A stretch of DNA of 64,000 bases from assembly GCF_002270415.1 (NCBI RefSeq), contig NZ_NNRI01000021.1, positions 372,001 through 436,000 on the forward strand, written 5' to 3'. The stretch comes from Mesorhizobium sophorae. GTDB lineage: Bacteria > Pseudomonadota > Alphaproteobacteria > Rhizobiales > Rhizobiaceae. This document shows, one piece after another, positions 25,730-33,400 of this stretch (its first letter is position 1; every line of letters begins with the position of its first letter). The notes under the pieces are model-generated. The model saw only the letters and a list, made by a program, of their open reading frames with translations, was not told where the DNA came from and did not search any database. The translations under genes were made by a program, and so were the position numbers.

Positions 25730-26599
25730 TCAGGCGGGCGGCACCACCTCCAGCGTCAGGCGGTCGAGCGGGCTCTGCGTCCTGGCGATCGTGCTTGTTG
25801 CCACATGGGTGTAGCGCGCCGTCGTCGAGAGGTTGTTGTGCCCCAGCAGCACCTGGATAATCCGGATATCCGTACCGCTCTCAAGCAGGTGAGTCGCAAA
25901 ACTGTGGCGCAGAGTATGCACGCTCACCCGCTTGACCAAACCTGCCGCCTTGGTCGCGGAGCGGCAGGCCGCATGAAGGACCTGCACGTCGATCGGCTTG
26001 TCGCCTCGTCCGGGGAACAGCCAGTCCTGCGGGCGTGCCAGTCGCCAGTAGGTCCGCAAGATCCCGAGCAGCTGCGGCGACAGCATGACCGTGCGATCCT
26101 TGGCGCCCTTGCCGTGGCGGACCTGGATCACCATCCGGTCGCTGTCGATGTCCGCCACCTTGAGGCTCACCGCCTCCGAGGCGCGCAACCCCGCGGCATA
26201 GGCGGTGGTCAGTGCAGTGCGCGCCTTCAACGATGGCACTGCTTCCAGAAAGCGCACCACCTCGTCGGCGCTCAGGATCGCCGGCAACTTGCGCGGCGTG
26301 CGCGCATAGACGATGCGCTCCGGGATCTCCGCCCGGTCCAGCGTCACGCCGTAGAAGAAACGCAACGCACAGACCGTCTGGTTCAGCGCCGGCCAGGAAA
26401 TGCCCTGCGACACCAGATAAACCTGGAACGCACGGACGTCCTCCAGCCCCAACCGATCCGGCGACCGGCCGAAATAACGGCTGAACTTCGCCACCGCATG
26501 CAGATAGGATCGTTGCGTCGCGGGCGACAGGTTGCGCAAGCTCATGTCGTCGATCATACGACGGCGCAGCGGGCTTACCGCTGCCGTGGCTTCAGCCAT
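25730..26599 (-). CDS. Tyrosine recombinase/integrase of the IS91-like element (copy 3)
   Basis: 289 residues with the same organisation as the gene at 1501-2361. The catalytic Arg is in AGLRASEAVSLKV, then HTLRHSFATHLLESGTDIRI, LLGHNN and the Tyr of TARYTHVA. An 8-base gap separates it from the transposase. GGAGACC precedes the ATG. Amino-acid identity with copy 1 is high by eye, but not complete. Confidence 0.9.
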   Translation of the reverse strand: MAEATAAVSPLRRRMIDDMSLRNLSPATQRSYLHAVAKFSRYFGRSPDRLGLEDVRAFQVYLVSQGISWPALNQTVCALRFFYGVTLDRAEIPERIVYARTPRKLPAILSADEVVRFLEAVPSLKARTALTTAYAAGLRASEAVSLKVADIDSDRMVIQVRHGKGAKDRTVMLSPQLLGILRTYWRLARPQDWLFPGRGDKPIDVQVLHAACRSATKAAGLVKRVSVHTLRHSFATHLLESGTDIRIIQVLLGHNNLSTTARYTHVATSTIARTQSPLDRLTLEVVPPA

Positions 26600-26831
26600 G
26601 GGATGGTCTCCTGGTCAGGGGTTGGTCTCAGCAACCAAACCTTCCCATCAGGAGGCCATTCCAGCCAATGCACACGCCAATCCCGCGTCAGCGGGTTCGT
26701 TCAATCCTGAATCTCAACAAGCCTTAGGTACGCGTCAGTACGCGGCCTTTAGCGTATGCGTACTCTTGATTGGCCTGCTGCCGGTTTCGTGGACACCGAG
26801 ATAAGGTGTTTAACGGAACTGGAGAGTTGGA

Positions 26832-27083
26832 ATGCAAAGAAGGAAGTTCAGCCGCGAGTTCAAGCTTGAGGCGGTGAGATTGATCAAGGATCGGGGCGTT
26901 GCGGTGGCCCAGGCTGCCCGCGACCTCGATCTCCACGAGAATGTGCTGCGCAAATGGGTGCGCGAGCTGTCGACCGATCCGCAGCATGCGTTTCCCGGTC
27001 ATGGGCAGATGAAGCCGGAGCAGCAGGAGATTGACCGGCGCGCAAGGAAGTGGCGAAGCTGAAGGCGGAGCGCGACATCCTAA
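26832..27083 (+). pseudogene. IS3-family orfA, interrupted at its frameshift region
   Basis: Starts MQRRKFSREFKLEAVRLIKD, with the helix-turn-helix VAQAARDLDLHENVLRKWVR. Near 27040 a base is lost, then VAKLKAERDILK follows. The next codons should be KKAAAYFARE. They are found only after the IS110, at 28691, so the IS110 sits at the A-rich slippage site that joins orfA and orfB in IS3 elements. Confidence 0.8.
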
Positions 27084-27321
27084 AAAACTGTCACGGGCCA
27101 TGGCCCGCCTGTGCGCGGTAGAAACAGCCCATGCTATTCTCGGACCTCGGAGGGTAGCGGCCGTCAGCTTATTGGAGGCACAGTCCCCGTTAAAAAACGT
27201 GGTCCATGGGTGCATGCGAACTTGAGATTGGTGACGCCGTTCCTGCGGTGATCCCGATTAGGAAGATGAAGATTTAGCATAGCCCAGACCCTCCTGCCGA
27301 CAATCGTATGGAGGATTTGCT
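27084..27321 (+). ncRNA. Candidate bridge-RNA region of the IS110 inserted in IS3
   Basis: The element has almost no 3' non-coding end (its stop codon is at the junction) but about 238 bases before the start codon, the place where IS110-group elements encode their bridge RNA. GGACC (27142-27146) can pair with GGTCC (27201-27205), enclosing a large loop that contains GTTAAAAAACGT (27189-27200), similar to the left target CCTAAAAAA. GGGCCATGGCCC near the start is a perfect palindrome. RNA production is inferred. Confidence 0.35.
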
Positions 27322-28689
27322 ATGCCCAAAAGGAAGACCGGTGACCGCCCGGAATTGAAGCCGGTCAATGTTGGTGCCGCTGGCATCGACATCGGATCAA
27401 AAATGCACATGGCAGCGGTCGACCCGGGCTGCACTGATACGCCAGTGCGAGCGTTTGGCACATTCACGCAAGACCTGCATGATCTGGCGGACTGGTTCAA
27501 AGCGTGCGGCGTGACCAGTGTCGCGATGGAACCCACCGGGGTCTATTGGATCCCGGCCGATGAGATTCTTGAGCAGCACGGGTTCGAGGTCATTCTGGTC
27601 AATGCGCGTTACGCCAAGAATGTGCCTGGGCGCAAAACAGATGTCAGCGATGCCGCGTGGCTCCGCCAGCTTCATTCCTACGGATTGTTACGCGGGAGTT
27701 TCCGTCCTGATGCCGAGATCGCAACTCTGCGCGCCTATCTGCGTCAGCGGGAGCGGCTAGTGGAATACGCAGCCGCCCATATCCAGCACATGCAGAAGGC
27801 CCTGATGGAGATGAATCTGCAACTTCACCACGTTGTCTCCGACATCACCGGCGCGACCGGTATGCGGATCATCCGGGCGATTGTGGCGGGCGAGCCCAAT
27901 CCCGATGTATTGGCGACCTACCGCGATGTGCGCTGCCATTCCTCTATCGAGACGATCCGCGCTGCACTGGTGGGCAACGACCGGGACGAACATGTCTTCG
28001 CCCTGACCCAGTCGCTGGAGCTCTACGACACCTACCAGGCCAAGATGCTCGACTGCGACCGGAAGCTGGAATCCTTGATAGCGGCGCTGAGTGACAAAGG
28101 GGCAAAGCCGATCGGCAAGCTGTTAAGGCCACGGGTGAAGACCAAGCAGGTCAACACACCGTCGTTCGATGTTAGGGCCGCGCTATATCGCGTCCTCGGT
28201 GTCGATCTGACCGAGATCCATGGGTTGGGTCCGTCACTTGCGTTGAAGCTCATCGGCGAGTGCGGCACGGATCTGAGGGCATGGCCGAGCGCCAAGCACT
28301 TCACCTCCTGGCTGTGTCTCGCGCCGGGTAACAAAATCTCCGGCGGCAAGGTGCTCTCTTCGCGCACGCGGAGATCGTCAAGCCGGGCAGCAGCGCTATT
28401 GCGGTTGGCGGCCACAACTATCGGGCGGAGCGATACGGCGCTCGGAGCATTCTATCGTCGGCTGTCCTCTCGTGCAGGCAAGGCGAAGGCCGTGACGGCG
28501 ACCGCCCGCAAAATTGCGGTCCTGTTCTACAACACCCTCAGCCACGGCATGACCTACAGGGATCCGGGTGCCGACCACTATGAGGAACAATATCGCAGCC
28601 GTGTCCTCGCCAATCTGAAGCGGCGCGCAAAATCGCTGGGCTTCGTTTTGCAGACCGTTCCCTGCGACATCGAGGTTGCTGTTTCTTAG
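27322..28689 (+). CDS. IS110-family transposase
   Basis: 455 residues. The DEDD RuvC-like domain shows VGAAGIDIGSKMHMAAVDPG, VAMEPTGVYWIPADEIL and KTDVSDAAWLRQLHS. Then come a coiled linker and the C-terminal domain with VDLTEIHGLGPSLALKLIGE and SWLCLAPGNKISGGKVLSS, whose serine would be catalytic. The ribosome site GGAGGATT precedes ATG. The frame is intact. The stop lies at the right end of the element, directly before the resumed IS3 sequence. Confidence 0.92.
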   Translation: MPKRKTGDRPELKPVNVGAAGIDIGSKMHMAAVDPGCTDTPVRAFGTFTQDLHDLADWFKACGVTSVAMEPTGVYWIPADEILEQHGFEVILVNARYAKNVPGRKTDVSDAAWLRQLHSYGLLRGSFRPDAEIATLRAYLRQRERLVEYAAAHIQHMQKALMEMNLQLHHVVSDITGATGMRIIRAIVAGEPNPDVLATYRDVRCHSSIETIRAALVGNDRDEHVFALTQSLELYDTYQAKMLDCDRKLESLIAALSDKGAKPIGKLLRPRVKTKQVNTPSFDVRAALYRVLGVDLTEIHGLGPSLALKLIGECGTDLRAWPSAKHFTSWLCLAPGNKISGGKVLSSRTRRSSSRAAALLRLAATTIGRSDTALGAFYRRLSSRAGKAKAVTATARKIAVLFYNTLSHGMTYRDPGADHYEEQYRSRVLANLKRRAKSLGFVLQTVPCDIEVAVS

Positions 28690-28690
28690 G

Positions 28691-29310
28691 AAGGCCGCAG
28701 CCTACTTCGCGAGGGAAGTGACATGAGGTTCGCTTTCATCGCGAGGCACCGGAATATCTGGCCGGTGGCATGGCTGTGCAGCGCGCTGGATGTGTCCCGC
28801 TCAGGCTTCCATGCCTGGCTCAACCGCAGCCCCAGCGCTCGCTCCCGGCACGACGAGATCCTCGTTTCCAGGATCGACCGCAGCTTCAAGAGCAGCGACC
28901 GCACCTATGGTTCTCGTCGCGTATGGCATGACGTGCTGGCCGAGGGGCTTTCCTGCGGTCTGCATCGCATCGAGCGGCTCATGCGGGAGAACGGTTTGCG
29001 GGCCCGGCCTCGATGCCGCGGACTGCCGAAGGATGTGGGCGAGCGAGCCGCTGTGTCGGACAACCTCCTTGACCGCGCCTTCGAGGCATCGGCACCGAAC
29101 CAGAAATGGATCGCCGACTTCACCTACATCTGGACCGCAGAAGGTTGGCTCTACGTTGCAGCCGTGGTCGACCTCTTCTCCCGGCGGGTCGTCAGCTGGG
29201 CGATGAAGGCCGAGATGACAGCCCAACTCGTCACCGATGCGCTCATCATGGCGATCTGGCGCCGGGGCAAGCCCGACAGCCTGCTGCATCATTCCGACCA
29301 GGGATCGCAA
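28691..29310 (+). pseudogene. IS3-family orfB, first part
   Basis: Resumes as KAAAYFAREVTMRFAFIARH and continues through DVSRSGFHAWLNRSPSARSR and the rve integrase core (NQKWIADFTYIWTAEGWLYV, then RGKPDSLLHHSDQGSQ). It ends where the IS30 is inserted. The remainder is at 30771-30945. DDE residues D (ADFTY) and D (HSDQG) are present on this side. Confidence 0.85.
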
Positions 29311-30770
29311 GGCGGATTCAATCGGTCGTCGCAACAGTCTCGATCTTACCATTTGCCAGGACTTGGTCGAGCGCTTCTGCGGGAGTTTTCCATCCGAGCG
29401 TCTTGCGGGGTCTGGTGTTGAGCGCATGCGCGACCGCATCGAGTTCGTCGGCACCGTGCTGGCTGAGATCGGTGCCCTTAGGGAAGTACTGTCCCAGCAA
29501 GCCGTTCGTGTTCTCATTCGTGCCGCGCTGCCAAGGGCTTTGAGGATTACAGAAATAGATCTGCAGGCCCGTTTCGATCTTTAGCCGGGCATGCTGGGCC
29601 ATTTCCGCGCCCTGATCCCATGTGAGCGACTGGCGCAGATAGTCGGGAAGACTGGTAATCGATCGTGTGATGGCGTCCCGCACCGCTTCTGCTCCGTGGC
29701 CTGCCAAGGCCGGGCCGTTCCTTATGGTCTTACCCTGTCCATGGCCTTTCATTCGCGGCAGGTACAGCAACAGAGTGAAGCGCGTCGTACGTTCGACAAG
29801 CGTGCCGATCGCGGAACTGCCGAGGCCGAGGATTAGATCGCCCTCCCAGTGCCCCGGCACGGCGCGGTCGCTGATCTCCGGCGGCCGCTCGCTGATCATG
29901 ATCGCCTCGTCTAGGAAGGCCTTGCCACGACGTCGGGCCCGCTCTCGTGGCATCCGCAGCGCCCGGCCTGATCGCAGACAGGCGGTGAGTTCCCGTCGCA
30001 GGGCTCCACGCCCCTGGATATAGAGTGCCTGATAGATCGCCTCGTGACTGATGCGCATGGTCAGGTCCTCGGGGAAGTCGAGCCGAAGCCGGTTCGCGAT
30101 CTGCTCCGGGCTCCAGGAGGTCGCCCAGCGCCGGCTTTGGCGATGAATGGCGCGGCGTCCCTTCCATAGCACATCCGGACCGCTGAAGCCGACACCGTCA
30201 GCTGTGCTGATCTTGCCGACGAGCCGCTCCTGGACGTAGTCGCGCAGCACCGGGTTGTTAACGAGCTTGCCCCGCCTCGGTCGCTTGGCCGCCCGATCGG
30301 CATGCCACTGCGCGGTGCTGGCACGGTAGTCCAGGTTGCCGCTCCGCGTCGCCGCGTTACGTCGCAGTTCACGGGAGATGGTCGACGCGGATCGGCCAAG
30401 TCGGCGTCCGATCTCGCGTCTCGAAAGGCCCTGAACGCGCAGAAGTGCGATCTCCTCGCGTTCGGCAAATGAGAGGTACCGCTCTGATGGCGGCTTGGTT
30501 GAAGATCTGAACATCACTGGTGCCATGCCGCCCGCCTGTCGGAACAATCTGGTTCCGACAGGCTGCGACATACCAGCCGCCAATGCAGCATCCTCGCGGG
30601 TCATTCCCTGCGCGACCCCCAACCAGAACCGGTGGAGCTCAGACCGCCCCGCTAATGGCGGCCGCCCCGGTGACGGCAACGGTGCTCGTCCAGAAAGGTG
30701 TGATCGTCGCTTTTGAATGCCCATCGCAACCTCCTTTGTACAGGTGTTGCGACGACCGATTGAATCCGCC
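29311..30770 (-). mobile_element. IS30-family element
   Basis: 1460 bp. Inverted ends GGCGGATTCAATCGGTCGTC (left) and GACGACCGATTGAATCCGCC (right). A CAA duplication (29308-29310 and 30771-30773) marks the insertion in the IS3 orfB. It contains one intact transposase. Confidence 0.9.
29318..30724 (-). CDS. IS30-family transposase
   Basis: 468 residues starting MGIQKRRSHLSGRAPL after an AGGAGG ribosome site; an upstream in-frame start would lie outside the element. The HTH is RYLSFAEREEIALLRVQGLS, SRREIGRRLGRSASTISREL. The DDE core has GHWEGDLILGLGSSAIGTLV, LTWDQGAEMAQHARLKIETG and SPWQRGTNENTNGLLGQYFP. The frame is complete, so this is probably among the youngest insertions here. Confidence 0.92.
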   Translation of the reverse strand: MGIQKRRSHLSGRAPLPSPGRPPLAGRSELHRFWLGVAQGMTREDAALAAGMSQPVGTRLFRQAGGMAPVMFRSSTKPPSERYLSFAEREEIALLRVQGLSRREIGRRLGRSASTISRELRRNAATRSGNLDYRASTAQWHADRAAKRPRRGKLVNNPVLRDYVQERLVGKISTADGVGFSGPDVLWKGRRAIHRQSRRWATSWSPEQIANRLRLDFPEDLTMRISHEAIYQALYIQGRGALRRELTACLRSGRALRMPRERARRRGKAFLDEAIMISERPPEISDRAVPGHWEGDLILGLGSSAIGTLVERTTRFTLLLYLPRMKGHGQGKTIRNGPALAGHGAEAVRDAITRSITSLPDYLRQSLTWDQGAEMAQHARLKIETGLQIYFCNPQSPWQRGTNENTNGLLGQYFPKGTDLSQHGADELDAVAHALNTRPRKTLGWKTPAEALDQVLANGKIETVATTD

Positions 30771-30945
30771 CAATACACGAGCGAGCAGTTCCAGCGCCTC
30801 AGCCCGCAAGGTCTACAGGACGAGAGATGCAGCCAGGGCAGATGTGTTCGACTACATTGGGCGCTTCTACAACCCTCGGCGGAGGCACTCGACACTGGGC
30901 TATCTGAGCCCCGTGGAGTTCGAGGAACAAGCCATGCTAGCTTAA
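30771..30945 (+). pseudogene. IS3-family orfB, last part
   Basis: Continues QYTSEQFQRL, then after a shift ARADVFDYIGRFYNPRRRHS and TLGYLSPVEFEEQAMLA with a stop, the usual IS3 orfB ending. The right terminal repeat follows at 30959-30975. Confidence 0.8.
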
Positions 30946-30978
30946 CCTCGTGTCCGAAAAACCGGCAGCAGGCCAGAT

Positions 30979-31460
30979 GTACTAACCCTTAGCAATAAGC
31001 GGGATGCGCCGAAACGCAGCCTCCCAGGCCTTGGAGCCAGGAACGCATCCCACGTTGTCGAGGTCGAACCGGCGGCTTACCCTGTGGATTCCTCCTTCGC
31101 GTTAGCCGCACACAATAGGCGTGGCGGCCGGTACCGTATCCGCGATCAGATGGGCCCCTCCCAGTCGCGGCCAGAAAAACAGCTTGCGGCCTCGACGGGC
31201 TCACCCCAGTCCACAAAGGGAATTACAATGTGAACCGAACAGGACGCGGACAAAGCGGGGAGCACGCCAGAACCGCCTTCTAATCCGGATTTGGATTGAG
31301 AAAGCATCAGGCGGATGCGCTCGACGAAAATGTCTCGGCGGCCGGTCTTGGACCTTCTTTAGGCTGATGAAGTGCGCAGGCGCCCGTGCACGGCCGCGGC
31401 CAACTCCCTATTGATCTCAGCATCGTCAGATAAGCCTGGAATCATACTTGCCAGTCACTT
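30979..31460. other. Non-coding region past the IS3, before ATP-grasp 1
   Basis: About 480 bases with no supportable gene, promoter or strong hairpin. It lies downstream of the stop of the ATP-grasp gene and upstream of nothing on the plus strand. Confidence 0.3.
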
Positions 31461-32684
31461 TCAACTATCGCCTCTCAATGGTATGATCGACCAACCGATC
31501 AAGTCGACGGCACGCTGAAGTATCGCCTCGGCGCGAGGAAGACTGGATGAAGCCGCGACGACATGTCCCAAACAGTCTCGATAATCGCCTTTTCTGACAA
31601 TCGGCGTTTTGGGTTGAACGTAAAATTTGACCTCGGCGACACCTGATACAGCAGCCGCCTCGCTGTCCCCACCGATCCAATCGAGCAACCCATCGCGATC
31701 AGCAACCAGGAATCGCGCGACCGCTGTCTGCGCATGCCTTTTGCGCAAATCCGATTCTTCGCCGATGACAAGCTGGATATGCGCGGTGATAAGATCAACA
31801 CCGTGCGCCAACTGAACCATTTGGGGGGTTGGTGAGCCATGAAGGCGCGGATTGACCTCAATAACAACAGGGCCACGCTTGGTCCACCGAAATTCAATGC
31901 CCGTTGGCCCCCAGCCAAGGCCGAGGGCGCGCAAACAGCTCAGCGAAATATCGACGATACGCTCATACTCGTCATCAATCAGTGCTGCCGGGAAAGTCGA
32001 CCCACGATAGACGAAATGTGGTGGAGGGCCGAAGTCACCGATGCCAACCGCAACGACCTCTTTGCCCATTATGTTAGCTCCATAAGCCGGGCCTTCTGCG
32101 AATTCTTCAACCAGTATCCTCGGCGCAGACCGCCATATGTGCTTAGCACCCAAAAGATAGTTCGTATGTTCGGCTAGCTCGTCGGCAGTGCGGCACAATC
32201 GGACACCGACGCTGCCGCTGCCCACCGCAGGCTTAACTATCACCGGCAGCCCGATCTCTGCGGCCGAATTCTCTACGTCCGCTGCATTGGCCGCCAAGCG
32301 ATAAGCAGGTATCGGAACGCCTGAGGCCGCGAGAAGTTGACGCTGAGTGTACTTATCGCAGCATTGTTCAAGAGCGTCCGGGTCCGGTCCCGGAAGATCG
32401 AAATGACGGCAGAGCTTGCCAACTGTCGCATACACTGAGTCCCGCGCAGCCGTAATGCCAGCGATTTCATAGGCCTCTCGGAGCCGAGAACATTCGGGGA
32501 TCAGCGCATCCAGATCGTCTGTATCAACACGGATTGTCTCAACGTCTTTCGCTCCAAAATTGTCATAGCGACTTGGATCGTCCGAAAGGGTAATTGGCTG
32601 GAGGCCAAGACGCTGAGCAGCCTGGACGTAGAGCAGGCCAGAGCCCATTACCGTGCCCCCAACTAGGATTAGCGCTCTTGCCAT
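31461..32684 (-). CDS. ATP-grasp domain ligase 1
   Basis: 407 residues from MARALILVGGTVMGSGLLYV; AAGGGAG precedes this ATG, which is why the longer frame (start 32738) is rejected. An N-terminal Rossmann-like part (1-105) leads to the ATP-grasp fold: PVIVKPAVGSGSVGVRLC (nucleotide loop), ILVEEFAEGPAYGANIMG, and GPVVIEVNPRLHGSPTPQ with the metal-binding E-x-N-P-R. Enzymes of this shape join a carboxylate to an amine through an acyl phosphate, often in peptide or amino-acid-derived metabolites. A close paralogue is at 52391-53719. No partner gene is adjacent. Substrates are unknown. Confidence 0.88.
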   Translation of the reverse strand: MARALILVGGTVMGSGLLYVQAAQRLGLQPITLSDDPSRYDNFGAKDVETIRVDTDDLDALIPECSRLREAYEIAGITAARDSVYATVGKLCRHFDLPGPDPDALEQCCDKYTQRQLLAASGVPIPAYRLAANAADVENSAAEIGLPVIVKPAVGSGSVGVRLCRTADELAEHTNYLLGAKHIWRSAPRILVEEFAEGPAYGANIMGKEVVAVGIGDFGPPPHFVYRGSTFPAALIDDEYERIVDISLSCLRALGLGWGPTGIEFRWTKRGPVVIEVNPRLHGSPTPQMVQLAHGVDLITAHIQLVIGEESDLRKRHAQTAVARFLVADRDGLLDWIGGDSEAAAVSGVAEVKFYVQPKTPIVRKGDYRDCLGHVVAASSSLPRAEAILQRAVDLIGWSIIPLRGDS

Positions 32685-32863
32685 TTGCTGTGCTCCCTTC
32701 TGCGCGCGCCGTGCGGCGGTCTGAAGGATTGGCGGCATCTATTCAGCCGCGCGTGACCTCAGACCTAGCCCCAAGGCTACCGTCGTCAACGATTTTTCGG
32801 TGTTAAGTGTCTGCTAATTTTATTTCGAGTTTTGTTGCAACGGCTGCCGAGCGTTTTAAATTA

Positions 32864-32962
32864 AGGCTTGTTGAGAGTCATCGCGAGTTGATGACGGTGG
32901 CGGCGAGATGAATGATGGCGGCGAAGCTCTGGTCGGTTTTGTCGGCGCGCATGGCGAGACCG
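32864..32962 (-). pseudogene. IS5-family transposase C-terminal scrap
   Basis: On the minus strand MRADKTDQSFAAIIHLAATV, INSR, stop, with the outer end TAAGGCTTGTTGAGAGTCAT. It is the same family as 23483-23698. It is cut by the IS110 3' repeat at 32956. Confidence 0.75.
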
Positions 32963-33322
32963 GTAATTTCTTCTGTGGTTGCCGCCTGTGATGCAAGAAG
33001 TTTCTGATCCTATGGGTGGTGATCGAGTGCGGTCTTCTGTCAGGCCTTTAAATGCGGCGCTTTCAGAAGCCGCTGGCCGGTATGGTGATCTGCGGATCAG
33101 GTCCAAATCTTTCAAACGAGCTCAGATGCTCAAGAGACTGCACTGGTTTTCCTGATCCAGATCTGTTCGATCATTTTGCCCATTCGGGACGTCGCCTTCT
33201 TGTCTCCCCGTTGCCGGCGTCAGCCTTGCGCAGCCTGTTGATCAAGCTACTGTGGCTGCTGCCGGAACCCGGTAATCCTCCTGCTTTGTCAGCATGGCCC
33301 AAATTGTCCGGGCCATCTTGTT
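32956..33322 (-). repeat. IS110-type 3' end repeat, copy 2
   Basis: Inverted copy of 10107-10467 with few differences. On the minus strand it starts with the transposase end ALANKMARTIWTMLTKQEDY and continues as about 300 bases of conserved non-coding sequence. It is bounded by an IS5 scrap and an IS3 orfB scrap. It may be the guide-RNA-bearing end of a lost IS1111-type element. Confidence 0.65.
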
Positions 33323-33325
33323 AGC

Positions 33326-33371
33326 AAGCGCGATCGACGCGGCCGAAAAGTTGGAGGATTGGCGCAGATAC
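33326..33371 (+). pseudogene. IS3-family orfB fragment, N-side of cassette B
   Basis: Reads AIDAAEKLEDWRRY; the missing continuation YNEVRPHGAIGHKVPI is found at 36008 after cassette B. The 5' part of the orfB gene is gone. Confidence 0.8.
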
Positions 33372-33400
33372 TAGAATCCTGTTTCATAACACCCATCTGT

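Larger units (their letters stand above)
24250..26706 (-). mobile_element. IS91-like element with tyrosine recombinase, copy 3 (intact)
   Basis: 2457 bp bounded by inverted GATTGAGCGAACCCGCTGACG (24250) and, on the other strand, GATTGAACGAACCCGCTGACG (ending 26706). It contains the integrase and transposase genes, both open and in normal order. It is diverged from copies 1 and 2 in its coding part but shares their outer flanks. The integrase-side flank again reads TAAGGCTTGTTGAGATTCAG. About 290 bases between the left end and the transposase stop are non-coding. Confidence 0.85.
26771..30975 (+). mobile_element. IS3-family element carrying nested IS110 and IS30
   Basis: Ends TGGCCTGCTGCCGGTTT (26771) and its inverse AAACCGGCAGCAGGCCA (ending 30975) with a GAT target duplication (26768-26770 and 30976-30978). 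Without the nested IS110 (27084-28690) and IS30 (29311-30770) it would be about 1.14 kb. orfA and orfB are both interrupted. Confidence 0.85.
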
